From NCBI GenBank assembly GCA_022393335.1, contig JAJEKB010021931.1, positions 552,169 to 616,168 of the forward strand: DNA of 64,000 bases, in the 5' to 3' direction. The notes under the pieces were generated by a model. That model was not told where the DNA came from. It ran no database searches and was given only the letters and a program-made list of their open reading frames with translations. This DNA comes from Macrotrachela quadricornifera. Taxonomy: Eukaryota > Rotifera > Eurotatoria > Philodinida > Philodinidae. Below, one piece after another: positions 1-11,927 of the stretch (the stretch's first letter is position 1; every line of letters starts with the position of its first letter). Position numbers and translations under genes: made by a program.

Positions 1-462
1 TTCCAGCAATTGTTATTGTCATATTAATATCATTATCAAGTGATTGCTTAACAACTCGGTTGTAGTGGGGCAAAGAACAGTACAAATTATTATTAGTATC
101 AATAAACAATCCAAAACAAGTTCCATCGACATACATTACTGGTACACTAGTGTTCGAACTTTTAGACCATTTATCAACATGACCATTGTATAGACCATTG
201 TCTACATAAATATCTCCATCATTTGTAACAAAGATACCACCGGAAAAATTCAAATTTATGATGACAACTGTTGATGGTTTGACATCAACTTCGTACCATA
301 TTTGAATTCGATTGTTGTGTCGATCATTTACATAGATTGTGTTATTAATATCGATAAACATACCAATAGGAATGTGTCCAATCATAGTGCTATTTGCAAA
401 GGTCGTTCCATTTGTCTGCCACGATACAATTGGACAAAACTTGGGTTGATTGAAAGAAAATG
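1..462 (-). CDS. NHL-repeat beta-propeller protein (partial, 3' end outside window)
   Basis: The minus strand is open from 462 to the window edge and reads as NHL-type repeats. Visible blades include GMFIDINNTIYVNDRHNNRI, GGIFVTNDGDIYVDN and GLFIDTNNNLYCSLPHYNRV, which follow the family pattern of 'G-(I/L)-(F/Y)-(V/I)-D-x-N-x-x-(I/L)-Y-V-x-D-x-x-N-x-R-(I/V)'. The exon starts just after a TTTTAG acceptor at 463-467, before residues FSFNQPKFCPIVSWQTNGTT, which look like the mature N-terminus of a secreted bdelloid NHL protein. The upstream exon, expected to hold a signal peptide, could not be placed: no ATG upstream joins in the required phase. NHL propellers bind protein or RNA; the extracellular bdelloid versions have no assigned substrate. 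The C-terminus lies outside the window. The family call is firm; secretion is inferred. Confidence 0.8.
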
Positions 463-714
463 CTAAAATATACATTATATTTATTAACTGATACGAACAA
501 AATTTGTATCAAATACAGAGATTTTTTCTTAATGAAAAAGAACGAGAAAAAACTATTCAACTTAATTAGATTCTGTCGATATTTCAAAGAGTCTTAACAG
601 ATAGAATTATGAATACTATCGATGTAGTAAACATTTGTAATTGGTATTCATATCTATCAAATATTCTTTATCAATTGCTGTACTAAATATTATTTATTTC
701 AATATGGCTAGAAC

Positions 715-1935
715 ACGAAGGGAAGCGACAGATTCCCGAAATTCGGAATACCTCGAAGTACAATGAAAACCTTGAAAATTCTGGGAATACGATAAGAATC
801 CCAAGAATACGATGCATATATTAGGGGGGTATCCATATATCATCAACGGCTATCCTTTGAGAGTATTTATAAGCTATCATCACTTATTCTATGAGCTACC
901 CATTAGTTTTCGACTGCTGCTATACAAAGGTATCCATAAGTTCTTTTCTCCTATTTTATGAAAGTATCTTTAGGTCTTCCTGTTCTATCCTATGGAGGCA
1001 CCCTTGGGTCTTCAAAACCTAATCTCTTGACTGTAGTCAGAGTATTGATTCCAAAAATGACCCTGTGTTTTTGTGTCTTTCTGCAGGATGATAATTCGAT
1101 TCTACAGTCAAAGAACTCAGTGAGTTGTCTTGATCTACGGTACTGGTACATAAATCATTATAGAAAAGACATTTTCATTATTTGTTCATGCAAAAAAAGT
1201 CCTCGATGTTAATTGATTCATAAAATTGGCAATAGGGTTGTCAGTCGTCAGGATTATGTAGAGCTGCCGAAAGATGCTGAAGGACAGGATTCACGAATGG
1301 CTCTGAAAATAGGGCACGTAAGGTACAAATTTTACAGAAGCTCTGTCATCTTCAGCGTACAAAATCGCTGTTGTTTCTGTTCTATTTCTTGCCGGAAATC
1401 GATGTATGTGTGACATATTTCCTGCAGGGATTGCAAAGTTTGAGAGAAAATCGGCGCAAATATGATCGAGTTTATGCGAGAAATATAGAACAGAAAACTG
1501 CATTTTCTATGAGATATTTGGCCTAAATAATCTGGACGTTAGGCAAGAATTTAGGATGGACCATACCTCCTTTGATTTGATTATATCAAATTGGCATATT
1601 TTCTACGATACTGTAGTAATCGATTTCCTAAAAAGTATTATCAATGCTTTCCAGAGAAAGATTGAAATTCGTTTCGTACAAGACCTGTCATCCGACAACT
1701 TGATAACCTTTCTCAAAGCGTACAGTGAACGGCGTACATATACAGCTACGATTCCGCTAATTATATGCTATAGGAAGCTATGGGTACCTTCATATAATAG
1801 GACATGAGGATCGAAGAGTATCTTCGCTTATATTTATATGAGTGCTCATAAGCGTGAACTGTACACCTCTACCAGCTCTTGGGGGACTGGAGATGTCACA
1901 CACCTAGTAAAGACTTAAGATATCATAGATGCTTT
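715..1935. repeat. Degenerate fold-back of the 34-bp minisatellite (relic copy)
   Basis: Between about 800 and 1025 there are worn units of the type 'ctatcctatggaggcacccttgggtcttcaa', spaced about 34 bp. They are followed by a block (1025-1110) reading CTTGACTGTAGTCAG, then ATTGATTCCAAAAATGAC and a TGTGTTTTTGTGTC stretch. The same block, inverted, closes arrays near 58610 and 58740. Units in the opposite orientation (ATGGGTACCTTCATATAATAGGACATGAGG) appear at 1755-1830. Between them, 1111-1750 shows no homology I can see to the core of the better-preserved copies near 53.9 and 57.8 kb. Reading frames here (for example 958-1212 and 1556-1807) are incidental. Confidence 0.55.
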
Positions 1936-3570
1936 CGAAAGAGAAATACAAGTCTAGGAAATAAAGTGATCAGGGATTTCGAAATACAATGTAAATTCCA
2001 AAAACTTCGTGAGTACACAATCCGCCGTTTCCCCTTGCTAGAACATGATATTATCTAAACTTAGCAGGAGACACCAGAGTTTCACTTTTAAATTAATAAT
2101 CAAAGATACATGAATTTAAGTTTTATCATTTCAAAGATTGAAAGAATAGAGAATATATATGTATTATTCGACTCGTTTTTATTTTATAATGTTTATAGTA
2201 AACAATATATATAGAATTTTTTTTGTAATATCATATTTCTATTCCATAGAATGATTTTCATAGATATTTCAAAGTACAATCTCATAATCAATTTTTTTAA
2301 ATTTTTCCATAAACTTTCTTTTATAATGTGTTCATGTGGTATTCTCACATTACTAAACAATGAAGCTAATCTTAATCACAATAAAGTAGTATTTTCTTTT
2401 CTATTTCTCTTCAATGTTTCTCATGTTCATTCTGATCATTTTATCAACACGTCAGATAAATTACATATGCGCAGCTCTCTCACAATCGGAAAAAGCATTT
2501 TAAAAATTAAATTCAAAGAATTAGAACTGAAATCTGTCATTATCGTAGGAGTTTAGTAATAACGATTTTCTATAGATAAAACTAGATGTAATATGTAGAA
2601 AAAGTAATTTTTTTCTTAAATATTTACCTAATATTTCATCAATATTAAATGTAAAAATCAGTTGTACCAAGAAAATATTTTTTGATAACATTTTTTTTTT
2701 ATATTGAAAGGTTTTCTACCATTAATTCTAATAAGAAGAAATAATACGACTATCAAATTGAATAAACTGTCACTCTACGGATTTAATAATGAAACATAAT
2801 ACTCTGGAAGAATTTGTTTTATTTTGCTTTTTATTCTTTTAATCACGTTTATTAGTTCATTTTACTTTTTACTTTCAAAATATATCACATCGAGTATCTA
2901 TCAAATAATGTGTAGGTTGATAAAAAATTCTTTTTAAAAATTAACACTTATTTTTTCTCTAGAAAAAATTCATTGATACAAAACATTTAATCCACATATA
3001 GTTTTCGATATATACATAATATTTATTTCTGATATTCTTTATCATTAATATTGAAATGGAATTCTATTATTCAAATTTAGGCTTTAAAATGATGACGTAC
3101 AGTCATTTTTGAGTTTATATCTTATTGACTGTAATGCAAAAAAAAACAATAATGCATGCTTTTATATTATTTGAAAACGTGAATATCAACAGAATGTGTT
3201 ATTTGTAATTGTCAGCAATAATAGATACACAAAGTATTAATTACAAATGTCAATATATCATTAACATTTATGTTTTTTATTAATGTTAATTTATTTATGA
3301 GAAATTTTAAATCATTAATTAAAGATAAATATATCTTTCGATTAGAAATGAACCTTTTTAACTGTTGAATTTAGTGAACGTATCATTCATCTCGATAAAA
3401 ATATTCTTCGCTTTCTATAAATTAATTACTCTTCAAGAAAAAGAATTGATGGTTTCAATCTTAATGATGATTATCAACAAGTATTAGATTATATAGAAGA
3501 TAATTATACTGAGTGAGCGTATGAACATATAAAAACGTGTAATTCCAAATGGTGAGATTAGGTTTCATTT
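1936..3570. other. AT-rich intergenic DNA, no gene seen
   Basis: Very AT-rich with short frames only. A frame at 2251-2556 encodes no recognisable family. I see no RNA gene. Confidence 0.5.
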
Positions 3571-4053
3571 TTATTTATACCAAGTTTGATTCTTTCGATA
3601 CAATTTATTAAGTGTTTTCCGAAAAAATTTTTCGATACCTTAATATTGTTGCTTTCTTTTGTCATATAATTAATAACATTGGATGAGTATAAAGTCACCA
3701 ATGATAATCAAGCAATTTTGTACATTTTGAACGTGATATTTCTGTTTGTTTCCATATTTTGTTAATAAAATACTTCAGACAATTCTTAATATAATATTTG
3801 TGATCTACAGTCTTACTCGTATCTACATTCGAAATTCTTTGATTTAAAGAATATATCAAAGAAAGTTTTGATTAAAATCTGTTTTCATGAACAACGGTGT
3901 CGGACGATTCATCTTCTATAAACCAGCTAGCATCAAATGACTTCTGACTGACTTATCTAATGCGAGATCTAAGGTATTTAAAAATTTTTTCGGAAAACAT
4001 TTTAAATTTACTTTTAACAAATAATGTCGAAGGATCGAACTTGGTATAAATAA
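3571..4053. repeat. Fold-back (MITE-like) element with arms of about 70 bp
   Basis: The stretch beginning TTATTTATACCAAGTTTGAT at 3571 and running to GTGTTTTCCGAAAAAATTTTT (about 3633) recurs inverted at about 3983-4053, which ends GATCGAACTTGGTATAAATAA. The arms match over most of their length with scattered substitutions. The inner 340 bp shows no coding potential, so this looks like a non-autonomous inverted-repeat element. No target-site duplication was clear. Confidence 0.6.
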
Positions 4054-5649
4054 TCATAGCAACTATATTCCACATTGGATAAAATAAAATTTAAAATATC
4101 TCCTTGTCTCTATAGTTTGATTTAACGTTCTTCAAACTTTTGGTCAGACTTAAGTAATACAGAAAGAAGCATTAACAAGATAACATGAATTATTCAATAA
4201 TGGGCTTAATAACGGAATAGAAAGTCGTCATACAGAGATTTATGTTTAGTTAACATATATTGGATGATTGTTGTTGCTAAAATGTCTGTATTTTTGTCTC
4301 ATTGATGCATTACTCAAAACTGTATAATATTTTTTGTTTGAGTTCTGCCGCACAATCGTTTGAATGGTATGTATAAATTTAGTAAAATAAAAAATCGTTG
4401 AAAAGAAAAGTATTTATCAATACTATTAATACAGCTTCAATACACACTATTGATATAAAAATAGTGCTGCAGATTATTTACGCAGTGTCGCTGAAAGTAT
4501 TTACTGAAACCACATTACCAGCATTTTTGACATTTTTTACTTACCCTGATTCTTCTTTTTATAAAATTTTTGTTATTTCATTAAATACTACTGTGTTATT
4601 CTCTGTTTATTCTTTTATGGTATCATTAATAAAATTACATCATTTTATTTTTTGTTGTCATTGGTCTATTGATCAATGCTGTAACAACAAGTAGGAGCTT
4701 CATCAAAAAGTTAAAATTTTATAATTGAGTTTAAACATAATATTATGATACATCTTCTTTCAATCATCTAATATAATAAGTCTTTTTCATGTTTCTTTAA
4801 ACTATAGCTACCAAGTGATCATTTTGATCATAGTTGCTAAATGGTCATTTGTACCTTGTTTACTATGAACATTTTGACTGCATTACCGACAGACAGATAG
4901 ACATAGGTGAATTTAGATTTCTAGACCCTAACCTTCCAGTCTATGGCATACGTCGTAAAAAGTTATCTTTACGAGCAAATATCGGCATGCTACTATTCCA
5001 TACCCTGTAAAACTTGTTTGAACATAAGTTTAATCGTTTCCTAATTTTCCTAGAAAAAATATTAAAAGTAATATCCCTACAGAAGCGCTATGGTGAAGAG
5101 CATAGCACACTTCCCACACTTTCAAGTACGATCAAACTGCAACACAGTTTAGACATAACTGAAATTTTTGCTCGAGGTGTAATCGCATTTACGCTGCAAC
5201 TACATCATATTTATTAGACGAGTCGATATAGATGAAAATTTTTTTTGTCAATAATTTTATTGTGAATTACAAAAATTCTTAAAATGTAAAATATTGAAAA
5301 ACACAAAACATAAAAAATTACAAAAAATCTAATTAGAACAATTAGAAAATTTTTAAATTTAACAGATTAGAAAAAAAATTACCTATGAAAGAATGTTAAA
5401 AAAGTTTAAATATTGTATTCGACATATACTCTGTTTCTTAGCAGAATGAATTACAGCGTGAAGTGTAACGAACACTACCTTTTATACAGCTTCTATATGA
5501 CCAAGTATTAGCGGTAGGGTATGCTCACTTAGACATAAGGAGAAACTACTTATAAATGTTTGGTAACGGTTACAATGAATTGTACACTACGAGTAATGTA
5601 ACGCAGTAGTCGCAGTTTCAGATAAACGTTTTCAATACAATTAATTATG
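4054..5649. other. Intergenic DNA, no gene seen
   Basis: AT-rich. Frames at 4398-4694 and 5014-5217 start without ATG, show no family motif and have AT-driven composition, so I treat them as chance. The bases from about 5,440 to 6,020 precede the Ly6-like gene and may hold its promoter, but I see no clear TATA element close to its start. Confidence 0.4.
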
Positions 5650-5669
5650 CGCAGTTACATGTAACTGCG
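5650..5669. promoter_or_regulatory. Perfect 20-bp palindrome upstream of the Ly6-like gene
   Basis: CGCAGTTACATGTAACTGCG reads identically on both strands, about 360 bp upstream of the ATG at 6028. Related half-sites (GTAACGCAGTAGTCGCAGTT) lie about 50 bp upstream. It could be a dimeric transcription-factor site or a transposon footprint; the sequence alone does not decide. Confidence 0.4.
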
Positions 5670-6027
5670 ACACAGTTAGTAAAAAGGAAGCAATATAAGT
5701 TTTGTTTTCTTTCCTTTCTCTTTCTTCCACTTCAATTCTATGTTGTATGAGGGCTTTACATTGCAAAGCATGCATGAAAATCAGTCTTCAATAATACTCG
5801 CCTATACATATAGCCATAGGAACAATTTACGTAGAATTTAAAGTTACTACTAAATAGAGAAAAACCTATATCAATATTTTTCTTTCTCTCTCCAACTTGT
5901 TTTTCAATCTTAGGCAAATATATAATATCAAAAGATTATAATTGTACACAGTTGTCTTCGCATTCTATCATTGTACCATTACAAATAACACTATATACTT
6001 TGATTTCATTACATAATCGCTGATACA

Positions 6028-6511
6028 ATGTCTACCAGTTTTCTTCTTCTTTACTTCGTTTTGTTGGGTAAGTTCGTACACTTTAATTACTGAATGCTAA
6101 TCTTGAGTGAAATTTAGTTATACCACATGCAACGTTTGGTATTATCTGTTACAACTGTGCAGCAGGTACGGATGGTTGTGGTACATCTTTTAAGTCGGAT
6201 GGTGCCGGTGTTACGCAAGTGAACAATACAATGGCATATGGCTGTATTGTACGTTGAATTTTGTGAATCATTTTTAAATAAATGTATTTTCTATTTTCTA
6301 GAAAGCCGTATACACTAGCAACTCTAATAGTATTGATCGAGGAAATATAGATACCTGTAACAGAACGCTCACTGTCACGCCCACTCCTTATCTGGATGGA
6401 TATCGCATATACTGTTGCTCGACGAATCTTTGCAATGAAGCATCTGTGAAGTCGGCAAGTGTTACACTGGCAATTGTAACAGTTGCACTAGCCATATTTT
6501 ACATCAGATGA
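6028..6511 (+). CDS. Ly6/uPAR-like three-finger surface protein
   Basis: Three exons: 6028-6067, 6118-6248 and 6302-6511, joined across introns of 50 and 53 nt with GT..AG ends. The spliced frame gives about 126 residues. It starts with a signal peptide (MSTSFLLLYFVLLVIPHATFG) and continues with the first finger, ICYNCAAGTDGCG. It keeps the family hallmark CCSTNLCNEA near the C-terminus, then ends in a short hydrophobic tail (VTLAIVTVALAIFYIR) fitting GPI attachment. Ly6 proteins are small disulfide-rich surface proteins that often modulate receptors or adhesion; the partner here is unknown. The exons are too short to show as long single frames. The start is fixed by the signal peptide and by both introns keeping frame. 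Family call is strong; GPI anchoring is inferred. Confidence 0.88.
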
Positions 6512-7705
6512 ATATCTTCTGAATTCTGTAAAAAACAATCTAAAATTTCTTACATTATCTTAATCAGTTTTTTTTGCCTTTCACCAAATAAATATTTTAT
6601 TATCACTACTAACTATCTTTTTTCATAATGCTAATGCTTTGAAACTGATGAATAGCTAACGATGGTAGTTAGATAAAGTCTAAAATATTGATTAAATAAT
6701 TTTATTTTGATTCAATAATATTAATGAGATCTGCACTAGAAACACAACTGTGAAAATATCCAATCATCATTTCGTTATTTCCATCAATATTCATTGATAG
6801 TCATTGGTAACCATCAATGTCCATCATATTGGGATGGCTAGTGTTAATAATGATAAATATTTCAACTTGAGTTTTGTTCTTAAACAAACGTTATCTTTCG
6901 AAAACAACAATAATTTATCAAATTTAATTAAACAGTTTTGGTGTTAAGATACGCCAATCAATGACTGATTTGGTGAAATTTTCAAGTTTAACTTTTTCAA
7001 GTTTTTTGATAATACTTGCATAAATTTGGTTTTCTTATTCGAAAAAGTTTTTGATTAAGCTTCATGCAATATTCTTATTTTCAAAAACTAATCTTCCTTC
7101 AGGAAAAAAAATTCAGATCCAAAAAAGAAGAGATATATTCAAAATATCACATTGTGATAAATATCTTCTTTATTGACACATTAGTATTCATAATCATGTC
7201 GTAAAACTATGGGTCTTCTCTTATCAGATTTTCAGTTTGTAATATCTTCATCTTTGTGCTTTGTCTGTCATAATAAAATTTATAATTTTTTTCAATGTAA
7301 ATGGATTATAAAGAAAACATTATGTTCTTGCATATACACGAGTAATATCTTTTATTTTTCATTTTAGAATACAAAAAGTTTGTCTGCTATAATTAAAAAG
7401 TATTTGACTATTTTTTAATAATATCAATATGAATTGTTGAAATATAAAATGACAACAATGTAGTGGATTAGTATGATAAATGTAATAAAATAGTCAGTTA
7501 ACTTCTTGGCTAGAAATTTTTTCTAAAAAACTCTCCATGAACAGCTCAATTGTTATCAAGATTCATCTTTGATTTCTATCTACCGAAATAAATCAGTCAA
7601 TTCGAATATTATTATAATGTTCAATAATAAAACTTTCTTTAGAAATCAATAAATAACAAAAAATATCAAATCAGAAGAGGGATACTAATATTATATATAT
7701 AGATA
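6512..7705. other. Intergenic DNA between two convergent genes
   Basis: AT-rich 3'-flanking DNA. It has a likely poly(A) signal for the Ly6-like gene (AATAAA in CACCAAATAAATATTTT, about 6583) and short local repeats of CATCAATxTTCAT near 6780-6830. No coding frame or RNA gene seen. Confidence 0.45.
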
Positions 7706-8992
7706 TTATCTCCATAAATGTACTTGTCTATTTTTATATTGCAAAATATAATCATTAATTAATTCTTTTGATTGAATTAAAATTTTCAAATTATTTACTA
7801 ATCTTTCATTTTCAATTGGAATACATATTGAAAATAAATGCTGAGTAGTATTATTAGATTTTGATAATAATAATCGAACGATATGATCAATATTTCTATG
7901 ATATTGATTTATTGTAAAATGTTCTAATCGAGAACATAAATTAAATAATAATCGTACTTCATACATAGTATTAATTTTTTTAATAAATAAATTTTTAATA
8001 AGATTTTTCTTTGATACTAATTGAAAATTTTCACTATTTTGAATTGATAAAAAATCTTGTCGATTGAATTTTATAGAATTTATTTTTAATGTAATAATAT
8101 ATGGTATTAATAATAATAATTCAATTAATTTTTCAAATGAATAATTATCATATATAATCTCTAATTTAGTAAGATTTTTCAAAGGGATTATATTTTTAAG
8201 AATGTGCACAAATCTATTTGATTTTTCCATAGATATATTTTCAATAGTAAGCAAGTAAAATTACATTGAATATTAAAAATATGTAAATTTGGTATAAAAG
8301 ATAATATTAATTGTTCCCATTGATTAGAATTAAAAAATGTTACATCATTTGTTTGAAGATGTAAAATTTTAATATTCGAAAAAAAATTTTTAATTAATTG
8401 TTCAAATTCATTAAAATTAATATTAACAAGTTTAATAAATAAATGTGTTAAAAAATTTAATGAAATCGATTGTTGAATTTTATCAATTCCATTACAACAA
8501 AATGATAAACGACGAAGTTTAGGAACATATGATAATAATCTATGAATATCATTGAAACCAATTTCATGTTTTATAACAAGTTGTTCAATTGAACTATATT
8601 CATTAGTAGCAAATGGTAATAGATCATTAATGGATTTGTTTTCGAATGATATTTTACAATATTTTAATGTAATAGGAAGATTAGAGCATGTTAAAAGTCT
8701 TTGAAATCGTTTATTAAGATTAAAAAATGATTGATAAATATGAAAATAATCAAGATATTCAAATATTTCATAAATAATATCATTTGATAAATTTTCAAAA
8801 TTAGTTAAATATTCTTTTAATAAACTACAAACAAACCAATTTGTATCAAATATTTCTACTAAAAACAAAAAATATAGGAGAGGATAAAATTAAGAATAAA
8901 ATATAATATTTACCTTCTTCTGATTTTTTTCTCTTCATAGTATCATTATTAAGAATATTACTTTTTTCTAAATTGATTAATCTTTTCATCAT
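7706..8992 (-). pseudogene. F-box / leucine-rich-repeat protein, internally deleted and frameshifted
   Basis: Exon 1 (8992-8914) starts MMKRLINLEKSN and ends ...KRKKSEE; a 55-nt intron (8859-8913) joins it to the exon starting at 8858. That exon begins VEIFDTNW and soon holds the F-box, ENLSNDIIYEIFEYLDYFHIYQSFFNLN, followed by leucine-rich segments (PKLRRLSFCC, LTHLFIKLVNINFNEFEQL). Near 8254 the frame ends in NIQCNFTCLL and must shift to continue as TIENISMEKSNRFVHILKNIIPLKNLTKLEI. That second part keeps the family's C-terminal signature (FEKLIELLLLIPYI, CSRLEHFTI, IVRLLL, and a terminal HLWR). Full-length bdelloid members, as I recall them, have roughly 100 more residues at this junction, so a deletion plus frameshift is likely. 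F-box proteins recruit substrates to SCF ubiquitin ligases. A 1-nt assembly error alone would not restore the missing segment. Confidence 0.75.
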
Positions 8993-10757
8993 GAAATATA
9001 TTCGAAATTTGTTTTTATCTACTATAAAGAATAAAGCAAAATAATATTATCGTATTATTTCAAAATGATGGTGAAATAACATAAGTCTGATCTTGACGAT
9101 ATTTTTTATCAAAGATAGAACATCCATAATAGCAAGATATATTTCTGAGAGAAGAGTTTTTAAAGGAATTCTTCGCGAATTTTGTTCAATCGATTTGAAT
9201 ACTAAAATCGAGCTCCTTCAAAAATTTTAATTTCCTAGTAAATTAAATTACTTTGAAGTTTATTTAATCAGAACACGATAGAAAAAAATAAAGAGTCATA
9301 TGCATTTCAGACGGTGTCTAATAGTTCTGGGAAATTTTCGGCTTAATTTAAGTTAAATTAGGATGACTGAGAAGCAGAATTGTGGCCTACATATGTCCTT
9401 GAACGAAATATTGTGTAAGATCAAATTCAACATAGTTTCTACCGAATGCTATTAAACTGATATAAATAAACTCAAAATGATTGATTAGATTAAACCAATT
9501 GGAAAGAACAACTGACATGAAAGTATACATAGTACATCATTTCTCAATATTTTGTAAGTGCGATATTATTACGTAAAATAGCCGTTTTGAATTGATTATA
9601 GCATACAGTTTTTATTGCATCTTATGCAACTTTTCATTCTATTCTTTCTTCTCATGTAGCGACATAGAGTAAAAATAACTCATTTTTTATTCTTTCGTTA
9701 TAAAAAAAAACATCATACGTTGCTTTGTAAGCCAATGGCAACGCATGTAAATAGTTTATCTATACACTTAGTTGTCTATTACTCATTTTACTTTCTTTAG
9801 TTTTTGTCTAAGAATGAGAGCATCATTCGTTTGGTTGTATGACGACATCTTTGCTTTTCTTCAAGTAATAAGAATACATATCGAAAAGATTTTTTATTAT
9901 AAGCAAAGATAGCAACAATTGATACTTCCACTATCTAAAATGAGATAGGTAAATAGTTGCTTTCCGCGTTTTCATTGACGACGAGCTGTATTTCTGGATA
10001 AGTTCATAAAGGTAATTTTTTGAATTAACCAATAAATGTTCCATCTTTCATTATATATAGCATGAAAGTTGCACGTATCATCGTCCGCATGATCGATCAT
10101 AACGGATATTTCGACGTGCTAATTTTTAATTTCCATCACAGACTATTATAGGCTCGGTGAGAATCATCATTTACAATTTAAGTTACAAATAAGTGCAAAA
10201 TTAAGATGAATTTTATGGATAATAAGTTATCAAATTTTCAAGATGTTTGTTCTTGTTCTATGCAAGAAAAATGAATTTGAATATTATCGAATTGAATGAA
10301 ACATTTTCTTGCAAGATTCAATCCAAATGTAATACAAAAACGGACTTACCTGAGTAGATAGTGAAGCGTGAATCAATCGTTTTAGATTAAAATACGTTCA
10401 TTTTTAACTAATGTAACTAAAGTTCATGAATAAGAACTTTAGTTACATTTTATTGCTCAAATAACATTGAATAAAAAAAGTAAAATTTCATGTAAAAAAA
10501 CCTTTATTACAAGTATATTTTTTCAATTATTTTTTTTCTTGTAGAATCATTAATGAAAAATATTTATAGTATTTGATTAATATATAATCTCGATATTATC
10601 ACAAATCTGTAATAGACTATACGTAATACATTGACGATTTTCAATTTCAACTTAATCATAGATTGTTTTATATAATAGTGTAAATTCTTTACGATTGGTG
10701 ATTTTAATATCGTACTTTTAACGAATTCGTTACTATTGATTTGAACTTAAAATAATC
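8993..10757. other. Intergenic DNA between divergent genes, no gene seen
   Basis: Divergent spacer between the F-box relic (minus) and the flavoprotein gene (plus). It is AT-rich. A short inverted pair, TAACTAAAGTTCATG and TAAGAACTTTAGTTAC, forms a hairpin at about 10411-10448. No TATA box is obvious near 10758, and no coding frame is supported. Confidence 0.4.
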
Positions 10758-11927
10758 ATGGAAACATTAGATACATTCATCATCATTGGTGGTGGTATCG
10801 GGGGCCTTGCTACGGCATTAGCACTTCAAAAGTATGGATTTTCCAGTCAAATTTATGAGCGTGATCTGGACTTTAACTCTCGTCGACAAGGTTACAGTTT
10901 AACAATTCAAAAGAACGGATTTAAAGCACTTGAAAAACTCGGTATAGCTGAAGATGTCCGAAAAATGGGAAGTGATTCTATTATATCTGGAACGTCTACA
11001 TATAATAATCGTGGTGAAGCTATTTTTTCAAAAATGAAAAGACGGAACAATAGTCATCATTTCAATAACTTTGCCGTTTCACGACAAGCTCTTCGTGGAT
11101 GTTTAATGAACGAATTATTACCAGATACTATTCATTGGAACAAAGAAATTATCCGATACGAGGCTATATCTGATGATCCTCATCATGTCCGAGTCGTTTT
11201 CTCTGATAATACATCGACAGTGGGTCGTGCACTTATTGGATGTGATGGAGTTCGTAGTTTAGTTCGTCGACAAATGTTAGGAGATGATCTGAACTATCTT
11301 GGAGTATGGGCTATCAACGGAATTTCACCTCATTATGAGAATCAGTATCTCCTCAACCAGACAGTTCAAATAATCGACGGAAAATCACGTCTCTTTATAA
11401 AACCCTTCTCAATTGACAAGTGTATGTGGCAGTTTACATTCAAAGTATCAAGAAACGATGAAATATATGATCAACTTAGTCAGAATGATATGGAAGGACT
11501 ATTGAATATAGTGAAGTATGCTACAAGAAACTGGCATGAACCCATAGCGAAATTAATAAGTGATACACAAACTTGTGATATTCGTGCTGGTCCTATATTT
11601 GATAGAGATCCTTTAGATACAATGAATAAGAATATTGCATGCGTAACAATGTTAGGTGATGCAGTACATCCAATGAGTCCTTTCAAAGGACAAGGAGCCA
11701 ATCAAGCACTTATCGATGCAGTCACTCTAGTAGAATATCTAATGAAATATGGAAGAGAAAACAAAACAGTCGAGAATGCATTTTCTCAGTTCGAAACAGA
11801 AATGTTGAATCGTTCGAGGAAATATATTTTAGGATCAAGATTTGCTGTGAAATTTCTGCATTCAGAAAATGCACTGTCAAGTGAGAATATGTCCCAATTT
11901 GTCAATGGTAAACTCATATTAGAATAA
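10758..11927 (+). CDS. FAD-dependent monooxygenase (aromatic-ring hydroxylase type)
   Basis: A single intronless frame of 389 residues. An N-terminal Rossmann motif (IIIGGGIGGLATALAL, residues 8-23) and the ribose-binding acidic residue in YERD (33-36) bind FAD. GCDGVRSLVRR (161-171) matches the internal 'DG' motif. LGDAVHPMSPFKGQGANQAL (299-318) is the second FAD-contact motif of group A flavoprotein monooxygenases. These enzymes use NAD(P)H and O2 to hydroxylate small, often aromatic, molecules; the substrate cannot be told from sequence. Length is normal for the family. No membrane segment or signal peptide is seen, so it is probably cytosolic. Relatives abound in bacteria and fungi, and lack of introns among intron-bearing neighbours fits horizontal acquisition, which bdelloids show often. 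That origin is an inference. Confidence 0.88.
   Translation: METLDTFIIIGGGIGGLATALALQKYGFSSQIYERDLDFNSRRQGYSLTIQKNGFKALEKLGIAEDVRKMGSDSIISGTSTYNNRGEAIFSKMKRRNNSHHFNNFAVSRQALRGCLMNELLPDTIHWNKEIIRYEAISDDPHHVRVVFSDNTSTVGRALIGCDGVRSLVRRQMLGDDLNYLGVWAINGISPHYENQYLLNQTVQIIDGKSRLFIKPFSIDKCMWQFTFKVSRNDEIYDQLSQNDMEGLLNIVKYATRNWHEPIAKLISDTQTCDIRAGPIFDRDPLDTMNKNIACVTMLGDAVHPMSPFKGQGANQALIDAVTLVEYLMKYGRENKTVENAFSQFETEMLNRSRKYILGSRFAVKFLHSENALSSENMSQFVNGKLILE

Noticed and set aside
390..587. Minus-strand frame with MKYRQN... start overlapping the NHL exon
   Set aside because: It reads the exon in the wrong frame; the true frame continues from the acceptor at 463-467.
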